DNA of 64,000 bases from Voacanga thouarsii (Eukaryota > Streptophyta > Magnoliopsida > Gentianales > Apocynaceae), in the NCBI GenBank assembly GCA_026120185.1, contig JANUWF010002024.1:1550001-1614000 (forward strand). Reading direction: 5' to 3'. A program made the position numbers and the translations under genes. The notes under the pieces are model-generated. The model saw only the letters and a list, made by a program, of their open reading frames with translations, was not told the DNA's origin and searched no databases. Positions 11,269 to 23,200 of this stretch are shown in pieces. How positions within the stretch are numbered: position 1 is the first letter of the stretch; every line of letters starts with the position of its first letter.

Positions 11269-12652
11269 TGATAGGGGCTAACTTCATCACTATTTTTCTA
11301 GTTATTTGAGGGTGTTTTGTGATACTTTTAATATAATAATTAGGCATATTCCTTTCTATTTGACATTTTACTTGTAGAAAGTGTTTTTGATAAATTTGTG
11401 CAGATTTAATTTGATTTTCAGTAAAAAGTGACAAATTTCAGAACACACCTGGTGCCAGACTTGGCAAGTGCACCCGGCGCCAGGACCACTCTGTGCAAAG
11501 GTGGTGAATTTTCCTTTTCAGATAAGATTTTGGTCATTTCAGTTTGATTCTTTTGAGAACTCTTTCAACCACGAAAAAAGACTCTTGTAGGTACTTTTTG
11601 GCAATTAGAATTCCTATAAATACAAGAGAATAATATTGTACAAACTAGTTTTCATAGTTTTTAATTCTTCAATGTAATATCATTAGAAAACTCCTACAGA
11701 AACACTAAGATTTAGGAGGATCAAGAAGAAGAGGGAGTTGCTCAAGAAGGTTTCAAGGAAGAAGAAGAAGGCTTACTTGTTTATGAGTGGTTTCTTTTTC
11801 TCTTCTTTGTAATGTATTGATAATTTGAGATTAATGTTTTAATTGTCTTTAGATGATATTCTTTTGGATTCATGGTTTTGTATTGATTTTAGTTCTTTGA
11901 TCAATTTATTGCTATTTTTGGTATTTAGTTACTTGAACATAATATCTTGTCGGATTGATTAGTTCTCTTCTAATTAACTTGCAAAACGAGGTTAGGAGAG
12001 AATGACCAACTAGTTAATTCAATACTAGTTATTCTTAACTTGCTTAAAAAAGAGGTTAATGATAAAGACTATGTAATCAAAGATTGGTTGATGATTACTA
12101 GAATATATGTTCCTTAGCTAATTTATGCTTATATAGGAATTTGTTTGAGTATTGATTTTAATGCAGTTTTTGGGTAAATTGGTTGAGACAGAATATGTTC
12201 ACTAATTTAATTAGAGGATAGTGATTTCATGGATTATAAATGAAGTGGGTCTAATTTAATCCTTCATGATGTTAGGATAATAATTAATTGAGAGAATAGT
12301 TAGTTAATCATTATTGTGTATTCATGAATTTTTATCTATTTACATGTCTTTTCTCCTTATTTTCACTCCTTTATTATCCTTGTGCCTTTTCTTGTGTGAC
12401 TTGATTTTTTATATATATATTAGATTAGTGTTTTATTTACCTCTATTCCTTTGTTTTATTGTCTAAATAATAAAGATTTGGATAAAGTAAGGTAGGAGCC
12501 TATGTTCCTGTGGATTCGATACTTGCTATTTTCTATACTATATGATGGGTATACTTACCCATATGTGTGGTTTTAGTGGTTAACATTTTATTAAAGTTTG
12601 ATTAATTGTGTAGTTTGTTGGTAATATTTTCTACACTAAAAAACACACATCA
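11269..12652 (+). repeat. 5' LTR of family B copy 1
   Basis: The LTR is 1384 bp, TGATAGGGG to CATCA. It contains two GC-rich dyads (CCTGGTGCCAGA at 11448, CCCGGCGCCAGG at 11473) and a conserved TATA box TATAAATA at 11615-11622, the likely Pol II promoter of the element. Confidence 0.85.
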
Positions 12653-12658
12653 AGTTTT

Positions 12659-12675
12659 TAGCTCCGTTGCTGAGG
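12659..12675 (+). other. Primer-binding site, tRNA-Asp-like
   Basis: TAGCTCCGTTGCTGAGG matches 13 of 17 positions of TGGCGCCGTTGCCGGGG, the complement of plant tRNA-Asp 3' ends. It begins seven bases after the LTR end. Confidence 0.6.
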
Positions 12676-12954
12676 ATTGGCACTATCGAAAACACTCAAA
12701 TCTTATTGATTTATGTTTTGTTGTATTTGTAAATATCACTAACTTTTGTATTTAGGTAGTTTGTGAATATTTATAATTTGTGTATTTTTTTTCTTTTCTT
12801 TATTTTTATGTTATATTTGTTTATTTTTATTTTTATCTTTGATTTAATTTTTGTTTTTCTTTGAGTGCGAAATTCAAAACATCATTATGGACAATTATTC
12901 ATGGGCACAATGTCAAAGGAGTTATAATAATAATACGTTGGCAATGTTTGCAAA

Positions 12955-13190
12955 CTCGGATTAACGCTTTTAATGAAATGTCACTTGAAACTTCAATCAA
13001 ATCCTTTGTTGCCAACACAAACACATTCATGAGGTGGCATGAAGAAACATTCCAATGAATGAGCTCTACAAGAATACGACTAGCCAAGTTGGTTGAAAAT
13101 GCCATAAAGGCCCATGCACTTGAACAAGAGAATCCCCAAGAAAAGGAGAGAAGATATGAAGCTATGAGGAACAATTGCTCAATGTGGAAA
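12955..13190 (+). pseudogene. Family B conserved frame 1 (coiled-coil-like), copy 1
   Basis: The frame reads RINAFNEMSLETSIKSFVAN, continues ...MRWHEETFQ, hits a stop, then resumes with RIRLAKLVENAIKAHALEQE. The same reading recurs at 40378-40600 and 43679-43890. It is charged, helix-prone and unlike any domain I recognise. In the autonomous ancestor it may have been part of gag, but that is a guess. Confidence 0.35.
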
Positions 13191-13291
13191 TAGAGGTATT
13201 CGATTCTCCTCTATGTCTTAATAATTCTAATTTTTTATTGTCACATGATTTCTTAGGTTTCTCTCAATTCTTGGACAACAATGGTCCAAAT

Positions 13292-14054
13292 TGTTACGCC
13301 TCGTGCCTACGGACTCGGACGTGTGACTATGGGCCTGGCAGTACCGACGGTCAATTGCTTGGCCGCCGTCTTCATTGGGTCAAAATGGATATCTCAAGTT
13401 GATAATATGTACTTAGGCCAATTCTTATATATCATTCACACTTCTCATCCCAATCTCATGTGAGATTGGGGTATCACATTCACCTCTTATTTAGGCCCAA
13501 GTATCCTTGTTGGATCCACACTTAGGGGCCAAACCCAAGATCAATCAGACGGTATGGGATTCTAGAGGTAGTTCCTACCGTTCAGAGGGTAATACTTAAT
13601 TCTCATACCGGGGGTTGGTTACCCGCTCTGATACCAAATATTACGCCTCGTGCTCGCAGACCCGAGAGCACGACTATGGCCCTAGTAGCACCCATGGTTA
13701 ACTACTTGGCCATCGTCTTCATTGGGCCAAAATGGATATCCTAAATTGATAATGGGTATTTAGGCCCATCCTTATATACCATTCACATTTCTCATCCCAA
13801 TCCCATGTGGGATTGGAGTATCACATTCACCCTTTCTTTAGGCCTAAGCGTCCTTATTGGGCCCAAATATTAACCCCTGTGCCTGCGGACCCGGGAGCGT
13901 AACTATGTGTCTGACAGTATCCATGGTTAACTACTTATCCATTGTCCTCATTGGGCGAAAATGGATATCCCAAGTTAACAATAGGTACTTAAACCCATCC
14001 TTATGTATCATTCACACTTCTCATCCCAATCCCATGTGAGATTGGGGTATCATA
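13292..14054 (-). mobile_element. Tandem TRIM retrotransposon: LTR-internal-LTR-internal-LTR
   Basis: Three direct 187-bp LTRs lie at 13292-13478, 13639-13825 and 13868-14054. Read on the minus strand each starts TGTGATACCCCAATC (or a variant) and ends near GGCGTAACA. The internal segment between the first two (13479-13638) carries, on the minus strand, a perfect initiator-Met primer site TGGTATCAGAGC (13625-13636), two bases from the LTR. The second internal segment (13826-13867) is only 42 bp and lacks it. Each LTR holds a TATATAAGGATGG promoter-like motif (mutated in one) and a hairpin around CCCAATCCCATG. Outer flanks are CAAAT / TAAAT, a 4-of-5 target duplication. It is non-coding and depends on another element. 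Confidence 0.82.
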
Positions 14055-14059
14055 TAAAT

Positions 14060-16408
14060 GATGATGTGTTGAGCTTAACACGCCTTGAGGAGTTGGATAT
14101 TTCAATGTTACATTATTCGAAGTTTTTGGAGGATGTTGACAAATTCTACCCTTCACCCCATTCATATGGAGGTAATTTAGTTTTTGTAGATCATGTATTG
14201 AAAAGTAAAGATTTCTTGATCCCATCTTTGAAAACTCAAATGCTAAGTTTAAAAAGGAATTTTAATTGTGAAAATTCTTTTGAAAGATTAATTGGTGATT
14301 TTAAAGTTGATGCATTCGTTAGATGTTGGGATGTATGCCCTCTTAGACTAGGTTTCTGATGTAAAAAATCAAATATTTTTAATAAAAGAATTTATTTTCA
14401 GAAATTGTTTGTGAATTTACAATTTTATTTGTGCACAATTATGTTTGGAAAAGACCCATTGTGTTTAAGTAAGTGGTCCATGTGAATAGAGGTCTTTCAC
14501 AGTAAGGTATGGATTACGGGTTACATAACACATAAACTTTTATTCTTAACTGATTGATGAGAATGAGAATCTCATCATATCTAGGTTATTATGTTGTGAA
14601 TTCTAAATGTGAAATGACTTACTTTTAGCCAGTGAGTAGTCTACTCACTTCATGACATAAGCGTATTTCGAATACATAGAACATGACCTGTAGTAGTGGT
14701 TTCTAAAAGAACTATATGGTAGAAACCTAGACTACTACAGCTACAACATGGACTAGTACTCTACGACTTGAGTATTAGTTGGTGGTCTGACGAAGCTGGA
14801 AGCATATGCTTTGATATGCTATAGTTGAGGGTCTATCGTAGGGCTAATATACTTATATATTGGGTATGTGTGACTAGTTAGTTAAGACAGACTTGTACAA
14901 GATAGTTTCTATACTATATTGCCCATTGTGATTGTCTGAATGATCTAAATATCCAAGGCCCTAGGAAACATGACTTGGATGTTTGCTTTAGGGTAGCTCC
15001 CTTGGAAAACGAAAACAATCCAGGAAGTCGTGGATCATTGGACTAGAGGCCTAAGGATAGTAGATGTCATTTAGAGAGGTGTTAGTACACTTCTTCCTCT
15101 CTGAATGTACGACGATGTATAGAAGGGTATTTTAGTTATTACACCTACAGGTTGGAGACTTTGCTAACGCAACACTGTCCTTGGGGTCAATATTTTCTTA
15201 TGGTGATATTAGGAAATATTTAAAATGCAAAATACAGCTATTTATATGACAAGGGTATTTTGGTCATTTTAGTAGCCAAGGCGGTGTGTCTTTTAGGTCC
15301 CCAGTATAGATCGTGAGTCCTAATTAAATACGAGCTAAGGAATTGATTTTGAATTAAATGAAATTTATTTTATTTAAATAGCCTGATTTAATTATTGGGC
15401 TAGAATAAAATAAAGGTCAATGGAGAGAGAATTAATTAAATTAGTTTAGTGGGTTAATTAATTATTCAGGACTTTGGCCCAGTTTGAATAATTAGGGATT
15501 AACTTGGGACTAAACAAATTTAGGCTTATTTAATTGGACTGGTTTATTTGAGCTGAAAAAATTAATTATTTGTTGGGCCATTAAGTTGGTTCTAACTAGA
15601 ATAATTAATTAAGTCCAAAAGGCTAAACTAAGAGTCCAATGGCCCAATCCAGTTTAACTTAGGGTTTTATTTAGGTTAAACATGAGGATTGGGAATAACG
15701 TCGTTGTGATAGAATACACAAACTAAGAGATGGCTTCTTTTCTGTGAAAAAGGCCAATCGTCTCTTTCTTTCTCTCTCTCTCCAGAAAATTCCTTAGTCT
15801 GTTAGTTGTTCACCAAACGGTAGTTAGGTAGGCCATATATTGGAAGACCGAGAGTTCGGCATTCACATACATGAAATGGCGGAGTAGAAGGCTTGCAGGA
15901 ATCGCACCAGAGGCTTCTATCAGCACACTTACCCCGGTTGCGCACGTTCCGGTCCAGCCACCTTTGAGAACTAGAAGGAGAGGTAAAATTTTTGAAACCT
16001 CGGGATTAGGATAAGGTGCAACCGGCGCCGGCTAGGGCAGCCGGAGTCGGTGCTGACCCTGTCCTGGAATCTTTGTTCTTGTGTTTTTTCAATTTTTTTT
16101 TATGTTTACTTCCGCTGCGTGCCCTGTGTTTTTTCGCTTTTCGTGCCTCCATTAGATACCATGTGCATTCATATGTTGAAAAAGATATTGTTATGTCTAA
16201 ATGAATGGTAGAGAATGAGGTTTATGTGTTTTGCTTTGCTGCAAAAAATTATTTTCATGAACATTACTTTTTTCAAAAACCTCTGTTATTTCTATATTCA
16301 TCATGCCTATCTTCTACTTTGAGTTTTAATTTCTTTTATAAAGGTTTGATGAGGAAGCGTAATGAGTTAAAAGAGTTTGTATCTTTATTTTGTGTTTGGA
16401 ATTGTTAG
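14060..16408 (+). pseudogene. Family B conserved frame 2, copy 1, split by a solo LTR
   Basis: The two parts are 14060-14323 and 16152-16408. Readings include YPSPHSYGGNLVFVDHVLKS before the solo LTR and FNFFYKGLMRKRNELKEFVS after it. Similar frames are at 40694-41220 and 44000-44600. No known domain is recognised. Shared residues between copies suggest it was once a protein; indels and the inserted LTR make this copy non-functional. Confidence 0.35.
14324..16151 (+). mobile_element. Solo LTR, Ty1/copia-type, nested in family B copy 1
   Basis: The 1828-bp unit starts TGTTGGGATGTATGCCCTC and ends TTCGTGCCTCCA (TG...CA). Perfect 5-bp duplications TTAGA lie at 14319-14323 and 16152-16156. The host sequence on both sides aligns to the uninterrupted interior of the copies near 40960 and 44275, which confirms the insertion. 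A GC-rich patch CCGGCGCCGG occurs at 16022-16031. Confidence 0.88.
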
Positions 16409-18670
16409 GTGTTATTTCCCCTAAATAAGGAAAATAATTTTCATTTTAAGTGTGGGAGAGTGAATCATGTCTTTATTTTTTTTGTTAGGATTTTTATTAG
16501 TATTTTTCTTTAGTTTGTTTTATTTTATTTAGGTCTGTCTTTATTTTTTTATTATTTTCCTAATACTTTTACTTAAGGTTTTCTTTTGTAGGTTTGAATA
16601 AAGTCTTCTTGAACAAGCTTTTCTCTCTATTCTAAGTTTTAATATTTACTGAAGCATTATTGCACTTGGAGAGTATTGCTTAACTCTATCCCTCCTTTTA
16701 TCATTTTTGGTCCATTTGGAGATGCTTTCTTATGCTATTTTTTTGCCAATGAGGACATTATCCAGTTTAAGTGTAGAAGAGTGGTTTGGTGATATTCTTT
16801 ATCCAAGTTTTTATTAATCATCTTGGTGTTTTCTTGATATCAAGCTAAATTTTGAAAGCTAAAAGTCGAAACAATTTTGTTGACAATTTTGGAAAATTTG
16901 AAAATTTGAACATTTGGAGATTCTTATTTTTCTATAATGGAGTTGTGTTTTTTTTCAACTTGAGATATGGATTTGTCATTCGTTATGGTTGGATTTTTAT
17001 TAAAGGTAAACTTGTGTTTTAAGTTGGATTTTAATAAGTCTTGAGAATTTAAGTTAACCTTGGTTATATTTGGTATTTGAGTTTTATTTTATTCTTTGAG
17101 TTTGAATATGGATGATATGATGAAATATGGAAAGATTGTTGATTAATTCTTATATTATAGATTTAAAGTTTGCTTGACTTTGGACTGTGAATAAGGAATG
17201 TGAGGAAAACAATTGAGTGAAAAAAAAAATATATATGAGTTGAAAAAACACGGAGTTAAAAAAATTTACTTTCATCTTTTGAGAAAGAAAAAAAAAAAAG
17301 ACCTTTTACTGAAAAGGGGGTTAATATGGAGAGAAGTAGCAAGTATTGTTCAATTCACTCTCTCGGGGCTATCTCAAAGGCAAAAAGGGAAAAAGGTAAG
17401 AAAGAAAAAGAAAATTGCTGAAAAATAATGATGACTATAAGGGGGCCAATACGGTACGTGAAGAGAAATCCATTTACTTGAGACTATCAATTTCCCAAGT
17501 CATTAAAAAAAAAGAGAAAAGACAAAAGAGTGGAGTGTTTCCGTATCTTATTACTTGAGTTATGTAAATTTGAGTTTATAATACATGAATTGGTTAAATA
17601 GCTTGACTTCTATGATTTATGTTATCTATGTTTTTACTTAAGGAGTAGGATAATTTTCTTGTACTAGATATAAGCTTTTTTAACTTAACTTTGATGGTCT
17701 TGAGATTGTTTGATTTATTACATAAGTTTACAAATTTTTGAAAGGGTTAAATGAATGATGAATTTATGTTTGAGGTCGGAAGAAGATTATGTCTTCACTA
17801 TGGATGAATTTGCTAAGGAAAAATTTGCTAAATTGTTTTGTCTTGTTCTAAATGCTTAGTGTTTAATTCTTGTTTACTTGAGGAGAAACAAAAGTTCTAG
17901 AGTGGGGGAATTGATAGGGGTTAAATTCATCACTATTTTTCTAGTTATTTGAAGGTATTTTGTGATACTTTTAATGTAATAATTAGGTATATTCCTTTCT
18001 ATTTGATATTGTACTTGTAAAAAGTATTTTTTATTGTAACATCCCATATTTCCATAACGTAGTGAGCTATAACATTATGGGATATCGCCTCTTTTGATTG
18101 CTCAGGCAAGGGGTCTTTATAACAAACTTTACTCAAAAAGCAGTGAATTTTTTTTTTCCAACATAGAAAACTACAAGAATTTAGTTTCTAATACGTACAC
18201 TCAAGGGTATAACAGGTCCAAGATGTAGCATGAACCTCTAGGAGTCCACCGCGCTTTCGCTGCACCTCTGATCTTGAATTTTTCAAAAGAAACAACACAT
18301 GTGTGAGCGTAACGCTAAGTGAATCTCGTGTGTGCTAGTGTTTTAAGAAAGAATCAGGACACATAAAACCTTTATAGAAAAGCATATCATTTTCCTATTG
18401 GGAGCAATTCTTAAACTCTCTAAAGAAAAGTTTATTTAGAACTCAATCTTTTTTGAAAAATTATATTTTAATTTCAAACTATTGTCCCGATTTCCAAATC
18501 ATAGGTACTTTTTTCAACAAAAGATTGGCCTGTATGTAAAGCTCACAAGGCTTTGCTTTTGGCGCCACGTATCATTGTGCTTAAACTGCAACCTACAGCA
18601 TTCAACTGTGCGTCACCGGAAGGGTAAGTACACTACAACATACTATCAAGAATCAAATTTGTACTTACGT

Positions 18671-18916
18671 CAAGTATTCAAGTTAGTGCATATGCTAAGT
18701 ATTCAAATTAGTTCTTATGCCAAGTATTCAAGTTAGTGCTTACGCTAAGTATTTAAGTTAGGGTATACACAAAGTATTCAAGTTAGTACATGCTTATGCC
18801 AAGTATTCAAGTTAGTGCATATGCCAAGTATTTAAGTTAGTGCTTACGCCAAGTAGTCAAGTTAGTGCTTACGCCAAGTATTCAAGTCAGTGCATACTCT
18901 AAGTATTCAAATTAAT
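18671..18916. repeat. Minisatellite, ~26-bp unit, about ten copies
   Basis: The unit CAAGTATTCAAGTTAGTGC plus 5-7 variable bases (TTACGC or ATATGC) repeats through the segment with substitutions and small indels. It lies inside the solo LTR 18035-21779. It is not a CRISPR: there are no unique spacers. Confidence 0.85.
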
Positions 18917-20080
18917 CATGTTTTGGATTCAAGGATTGACAAGTTCTAGAAATCAAGAATTCAAGATTCATATTGATCATCATGTTTCCAATCCATATAG
19001 AAAGCTCGCACTTTAGCACATCAAAAAATCATTTTCCATATTAGGAAAACATTCTATCAAAACTGGGATTTGAAATTGAAAAGATCACATGAGATATTTC
19101 ATATCCAGGATATTCAAGAAATCAAGTGCTTGATAATGTTTTCAAATTAAAGTGTAATATTTATCTTATAATATATCAAGAAGGCATTAACTGTATCAGG
19201 AAAGCATATGATCGTTTTAGTACTCGATCACGAAAGTAATTTCTAAGTGTATTCGGGTCATTTTATTCATACTCGATTCCAAAAAGACTTTTCGAGGGTA
19301 TTCGGGTTATTTTACCCTACCCGATTTGAAAAGTGTTCATAAAAGTTTCAATGGGGATATTTCGGTCATTTACCGAATATCCGATTCCAAAAGTTTCCAT
19401 AAAATATTATAATAAGGATATTTGGATCATTTTCCAAATATCCGATTCCAAAAGGAACTCATTTCAAGAAATTCAGAATTCTAATCCGAAAAGAGAATTA
19501 AATTCAAAGTTTCTAAACATGTTTCCATAAAATGTTCCAATAAGGGCATTTCAGTCAATTCATGAAAATCTGATTCCAAAATCTAGAATTCTAATCCAAA
19601 AAGAGAATTAAGGTCAAAGTTTCTAAACGTGTTTCCATAAAATGTTCCAATAAGGGTATTCTAGTTAATTCATGAATATCTGATTCTAAAATTTACCATT
19701 TCTCGAAAATTCCAAAATTTTAATCCAAAAAGGACTAAATTCAAAAATTCATGCTTTAATCATCCATTAAGGTTTCCAAGCAAAATATGAAGTTCATTCG
19801 AGCCCCCAGTGATATAAGAATAATTCTTACTTAGATAAACCTTAAATTTATTCAAGGATTTCAAAATGGTATAAAACGTAGAATTTCATGAAAAAATAAA
19901 GCACACTAGTTTTTAAAAGGTTTTAGAAATCAAAAGGATTCACCTCGCATCCTAATCAACTTTTCCCGTTCACGGCCGTTCGACCACTGTTTCCACCGTT
20001 TCCAATGTACCGTTGGCCGTTTATTGATAAACCTACACCAAATATCATTTTTAGATTAAATCATATTTGGTCCAAAAGTA

Positions 20081-20205
20081 GCTGACGGTTAGCTGACGTC
20101 TAGTTAACGTGCCCAACGGGTAGCTGACTTTTAGCCGACGTGCCCGACGGTTAGCCGACGTCCAACCGACGTGCCCGACGGGGCCGATGGTGAGCAGACG
20201 ATTAA
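20081..20205. repeat. GC-rich short tandem repeat (GCCGACGTGCCCGACGG)
   Basis: Repeated variants of AGCTGACG and AGCCGACGTGCCCGACGG form a GC-rich island inside an AT-rich LTR. It is non-coding. Confidence 0.75.
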
Positions 20206-23200
20206 GGAAAATGTTCAACTTTCATTCATGCTATTTTTTCGTCGTTTGTTCAATTCTTTCTTTTTCCTTTTTCCATATCGTTCCTTCCTTCATGCACAAG
20301 AGATTCACTCCATATTTCTTATTTATTTCATCCAAAATCACACAATTATTCTTCCTTAAGTTCATTCACTTCCCAAGCAAAATCCTAAAATTTTGTTGCT
20401 TTGACACACAATTTTGTTTTGCATATAACTTTCAATCCACAACTTTGATTTGGCTCTATGATATACCAAAATGACCGTAAGACTCTCAACGTTAATTCTA
20501 TGTAAACTCTTTTCTAAGTTCTAGTTCCTGTGACATAATACAAGGTAAAAATCCTGCAGTAGTTTTGCTTCAATCCTACTATTTATGCTATCCTTTGTTT
20601 TCCTTTAGCCTTTAATACCTTCGGAACATTAATTCATGCAATTTTCCTTCAAATCATCTTTGATTCGGTAATTTTCAGATTTCAATAGTTCACAAGAGTC
20701 ATGCTTATTCAACACAAATTCACTCTTTCTAATCAAAAGCTAGTATAATTCATTTTTCCAATCAAGTAACTTCCATTTTCATTCTACTTTGGTCATCATC
20801 TTATCAACCAAAAGCAATCCTTCAAAATACCATACATATTTAATTCTTCCTCACACAAAAAATTATCCAAAAACCTCCTAGGCAGTTGGCACACAAGAAA
20901 ACACAAAGTTCACAAACCTTAACTTTTGATCTAAAATCAAAACATGAAAATCATGTTTTCATGTTAAAACTCATACCAAAATAATCGCCGTAATGAGATA
21001 TATGACTTTAATTCTTGAACCATAGACTTTGACCTTGTATGTGGGATCTCTTGACTTGATTTTGCTCCAGGAACATATACACTTCTTTCGTTCTCTCTCA
21101 TTTTTCTTTTTCTCCCTATTTTTCTCTACCTTTTCTTTCCCTTTCTTTCTCTCTTCTTTCTCTATTCCTTATGGACGAATTTCTTGCTAAAATTCAGCTC
21201 CTCAACCGCCATTTTTGGTAAAATATTGGCCATTCATTTCTTATTTTCATCGATTTCATGTATCGTGCATGAATTCCTTATACAACCTCTCATAAATTGA
21301 CACATGTTCATGGGCTAACAATCACAAAACGCCACATGTCCAAATTTTCGATCACATTTTCAATTTTTTCTCAGAAATGATCAAAATTAGGTCCGAAATG
21401 AAAAAAAATATTTTACTTTACCATTCAACCCCACAAATTCCACTGAATCCATTGGTAATACTTAAATCCTTCAATTCCTTCTCAGTATCCGAATAACAAA
21501 AATGCCTCCGATAACCCGAATAGCATAATTTACATCAAAACGTGCATCTTATCGCATTGATCAATTTCTTTCTCAGTACACCCTCAAATTCTTATTTTAT
21601 TAACAATAATAGCCTTTCGAAGATTTAGGGTATGGGTAGAACATTCAAGTCCCAACAAAATATTATTATACCAAAATATTCGTTTCATTACACCGATCAT
21701 CTTTTGTTCTAGCCATTGATATAAATTCGCATCCTAATACAAGTAGTGGCCAATCAAAGATAAAATGCTGGGTATTACATTTACAAATTTGTACAAATTT
21801 AAGTTGATTTTGAGCAAAAAGTGATAAATTTTTTAACACACCTGGTGCCAGGCCCGGCAAGTGGACTTGGCACTAGGTCCACTTTGGCCGAATAGAGAAA
21901 ACAAAGCAAAATTCAGGAGCAAGGCAGAACACACCTGGCACCAGGTGGGTCGAAGTGACCTAGTGCCAGGTCCACTCTGTGTAAAGATGGCGAATTTTCC
22001 TTTTTAGATAAGATTTTGGCAATTTTAGTTTGATTCTTTTACGAACTTTTTCAACCACGGAAAAGGACTCTTGAAGGCACTTTTTGGCAATTAGAATTCC
22101 TATAAATACAAGAGAATAATATTGTACAAACTAGTTTTCATAGTTTTCAATTCTTCAATGTAATATCTTTAGAAAACTCCTACAGAAACACCAAGATTTA
22201 GGAGGATCAAGGAGAATTTTTGGAAAAAAAGAGGGGGTTGCTTAAGAAGGTTTCAAGGAAGAAGAAGAAGGCTTACTTGTCTATGAGTGGTTTCTTTTCC
22301 TCTTCTTTGTAATGTATTGACAATTTGATAGTAATGTTTTAATTGTCTTTAGATGATATTCTTTTGGATTCATAATTTTGTATTAATTTTAATTCTTTGA
22401 TCATTGTATTGCTATTCTTGGTATTTGATTATTTGAGCATAATATCTTGTTGGATTGATTAGTTCTCTTCTAATTAACTTGCAAAACGAGGTTAGGAGAG
22501 AATGGCCAACTAATTAATTCAATATTAGTTATTCTTAACTTGCTTGAAAAAAAGGTTAAGGGTAAAGACTATGTAATCAAAGATTGGTTGATGATTGCTA
22601 GAATATATGTTTATTGGCTAATTTCATGCTTAAATCACCTAGAATATAGGGATTTGTATGATGATTGATTTTAATGCATCTTTTAGGTAAATTGGTTAAG
22701 ACGGAATATGTTCACTAATTTAACTAGAGGATAGTGATTCCATGAATTTTAAATGAAGTGGGTCTAATTTAATCCTTCGTGATGCCAAGATAATAATTAA
22801 TTGAGAGAATAGCTAGTTAATCATTATTGTGTATTTACGAATTTTTATCTATTTACATGTCTTTTCTCCTTATTCTCACTCCTTGATTATCCTTGTGACT
22901 TTTCTTGTGTGACTTGATTTTCTCTGATATATTAGATTAGTGTTTTATTTACCTCTATTTCTTTGTTTTATTGGCTAAACAATAAAGATTTAGGTAAAGT
23001 AAGGTGGGAGTCTAAGTTCCTGTGGATTCGATACTTACTATTCCCTATACTATATAATGGGTATACTTACTCGTATGTGTGGTGTTAGTGGTTAGCATTT
23101 TATTAAAGTTTGATTGATTGTGTAATTTTTTGGTAATATTTTCTATACTAAAAAACACGCATAATTTTACTAAGTTTATGTGCTATTATATGTGAAAATT

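Larger units (their letters stand above)
18035..21779 (-). mobile_element. Solo LTR, Tekay/Del-like, nested in the 3' LTR of family B copy 1
   Basis: The 3745-bp unit has inverted ends TGTAACATCCC and GGGTATTACA. Flanks are TTTAT / TTTAC, a 4-of-5 target duplication. On the minus strand it starts TGTAATACCCAGC and ends with CCCCTTGCC ... GGATGTTACA, paralleling the end of the chromovirus LTR at 54851-54911, so minus is the likely orientation. No protein domain, PBS or second LTR was found, so a solo LTR is the simplest reading. Confidence 0.7.
11269..23164 (+). mobile_element. Non-autonomous LTR retrotransposon, Tat/Athila-like family B (copy 1), with nested insertions
   Basis: The 5' LTR is 11269-12652 (TGATAGGGG ... 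CACATCA) and the 3' LTR is 17912-23164, interrupted by another LTR at 18035-21779. Perfect 5-bp target duplications TTTTA lie at 11264-11268 and 23165-23169. A primer-binding site resembling the tRNA-Asp complement used by Athila/Tat elements lies at 12659-12675, and a polypurine tract AGTGGGGGAAT precedes the 3' LTR. The interior shows no protease, RT, RNase H or integrase, only two short frames shared with the copies at 38484 and 41907. It also carries a TRIM (13292-14054) and a copia solo LTR (14324-16151). Confidence 0.85.
17912..23164 (+). repeat. 3' LTR of family B copy 1, interrupted
   Basis: Outer parts are 17912-18034 and 21780-23164. It begins TGATAGGGG after the purine tract and ends CGCATAA, a mutated form of CATCA. 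The dyads CCTGGTGCCAGG and CCTGGCACCAGG and the TATAAATAC box are present in the right part. The left and right parts together align to the 5' LTR. Confidence 0.85.

Noticed and set aside
18671..18916. Regularly spaced repeats that could be mistaken for a CRISPR array.
   Set aside because: The repeats are directly adjacent with only 5-7 variable bases, have no unique spacers and sit in plant retrotransposon DNA.
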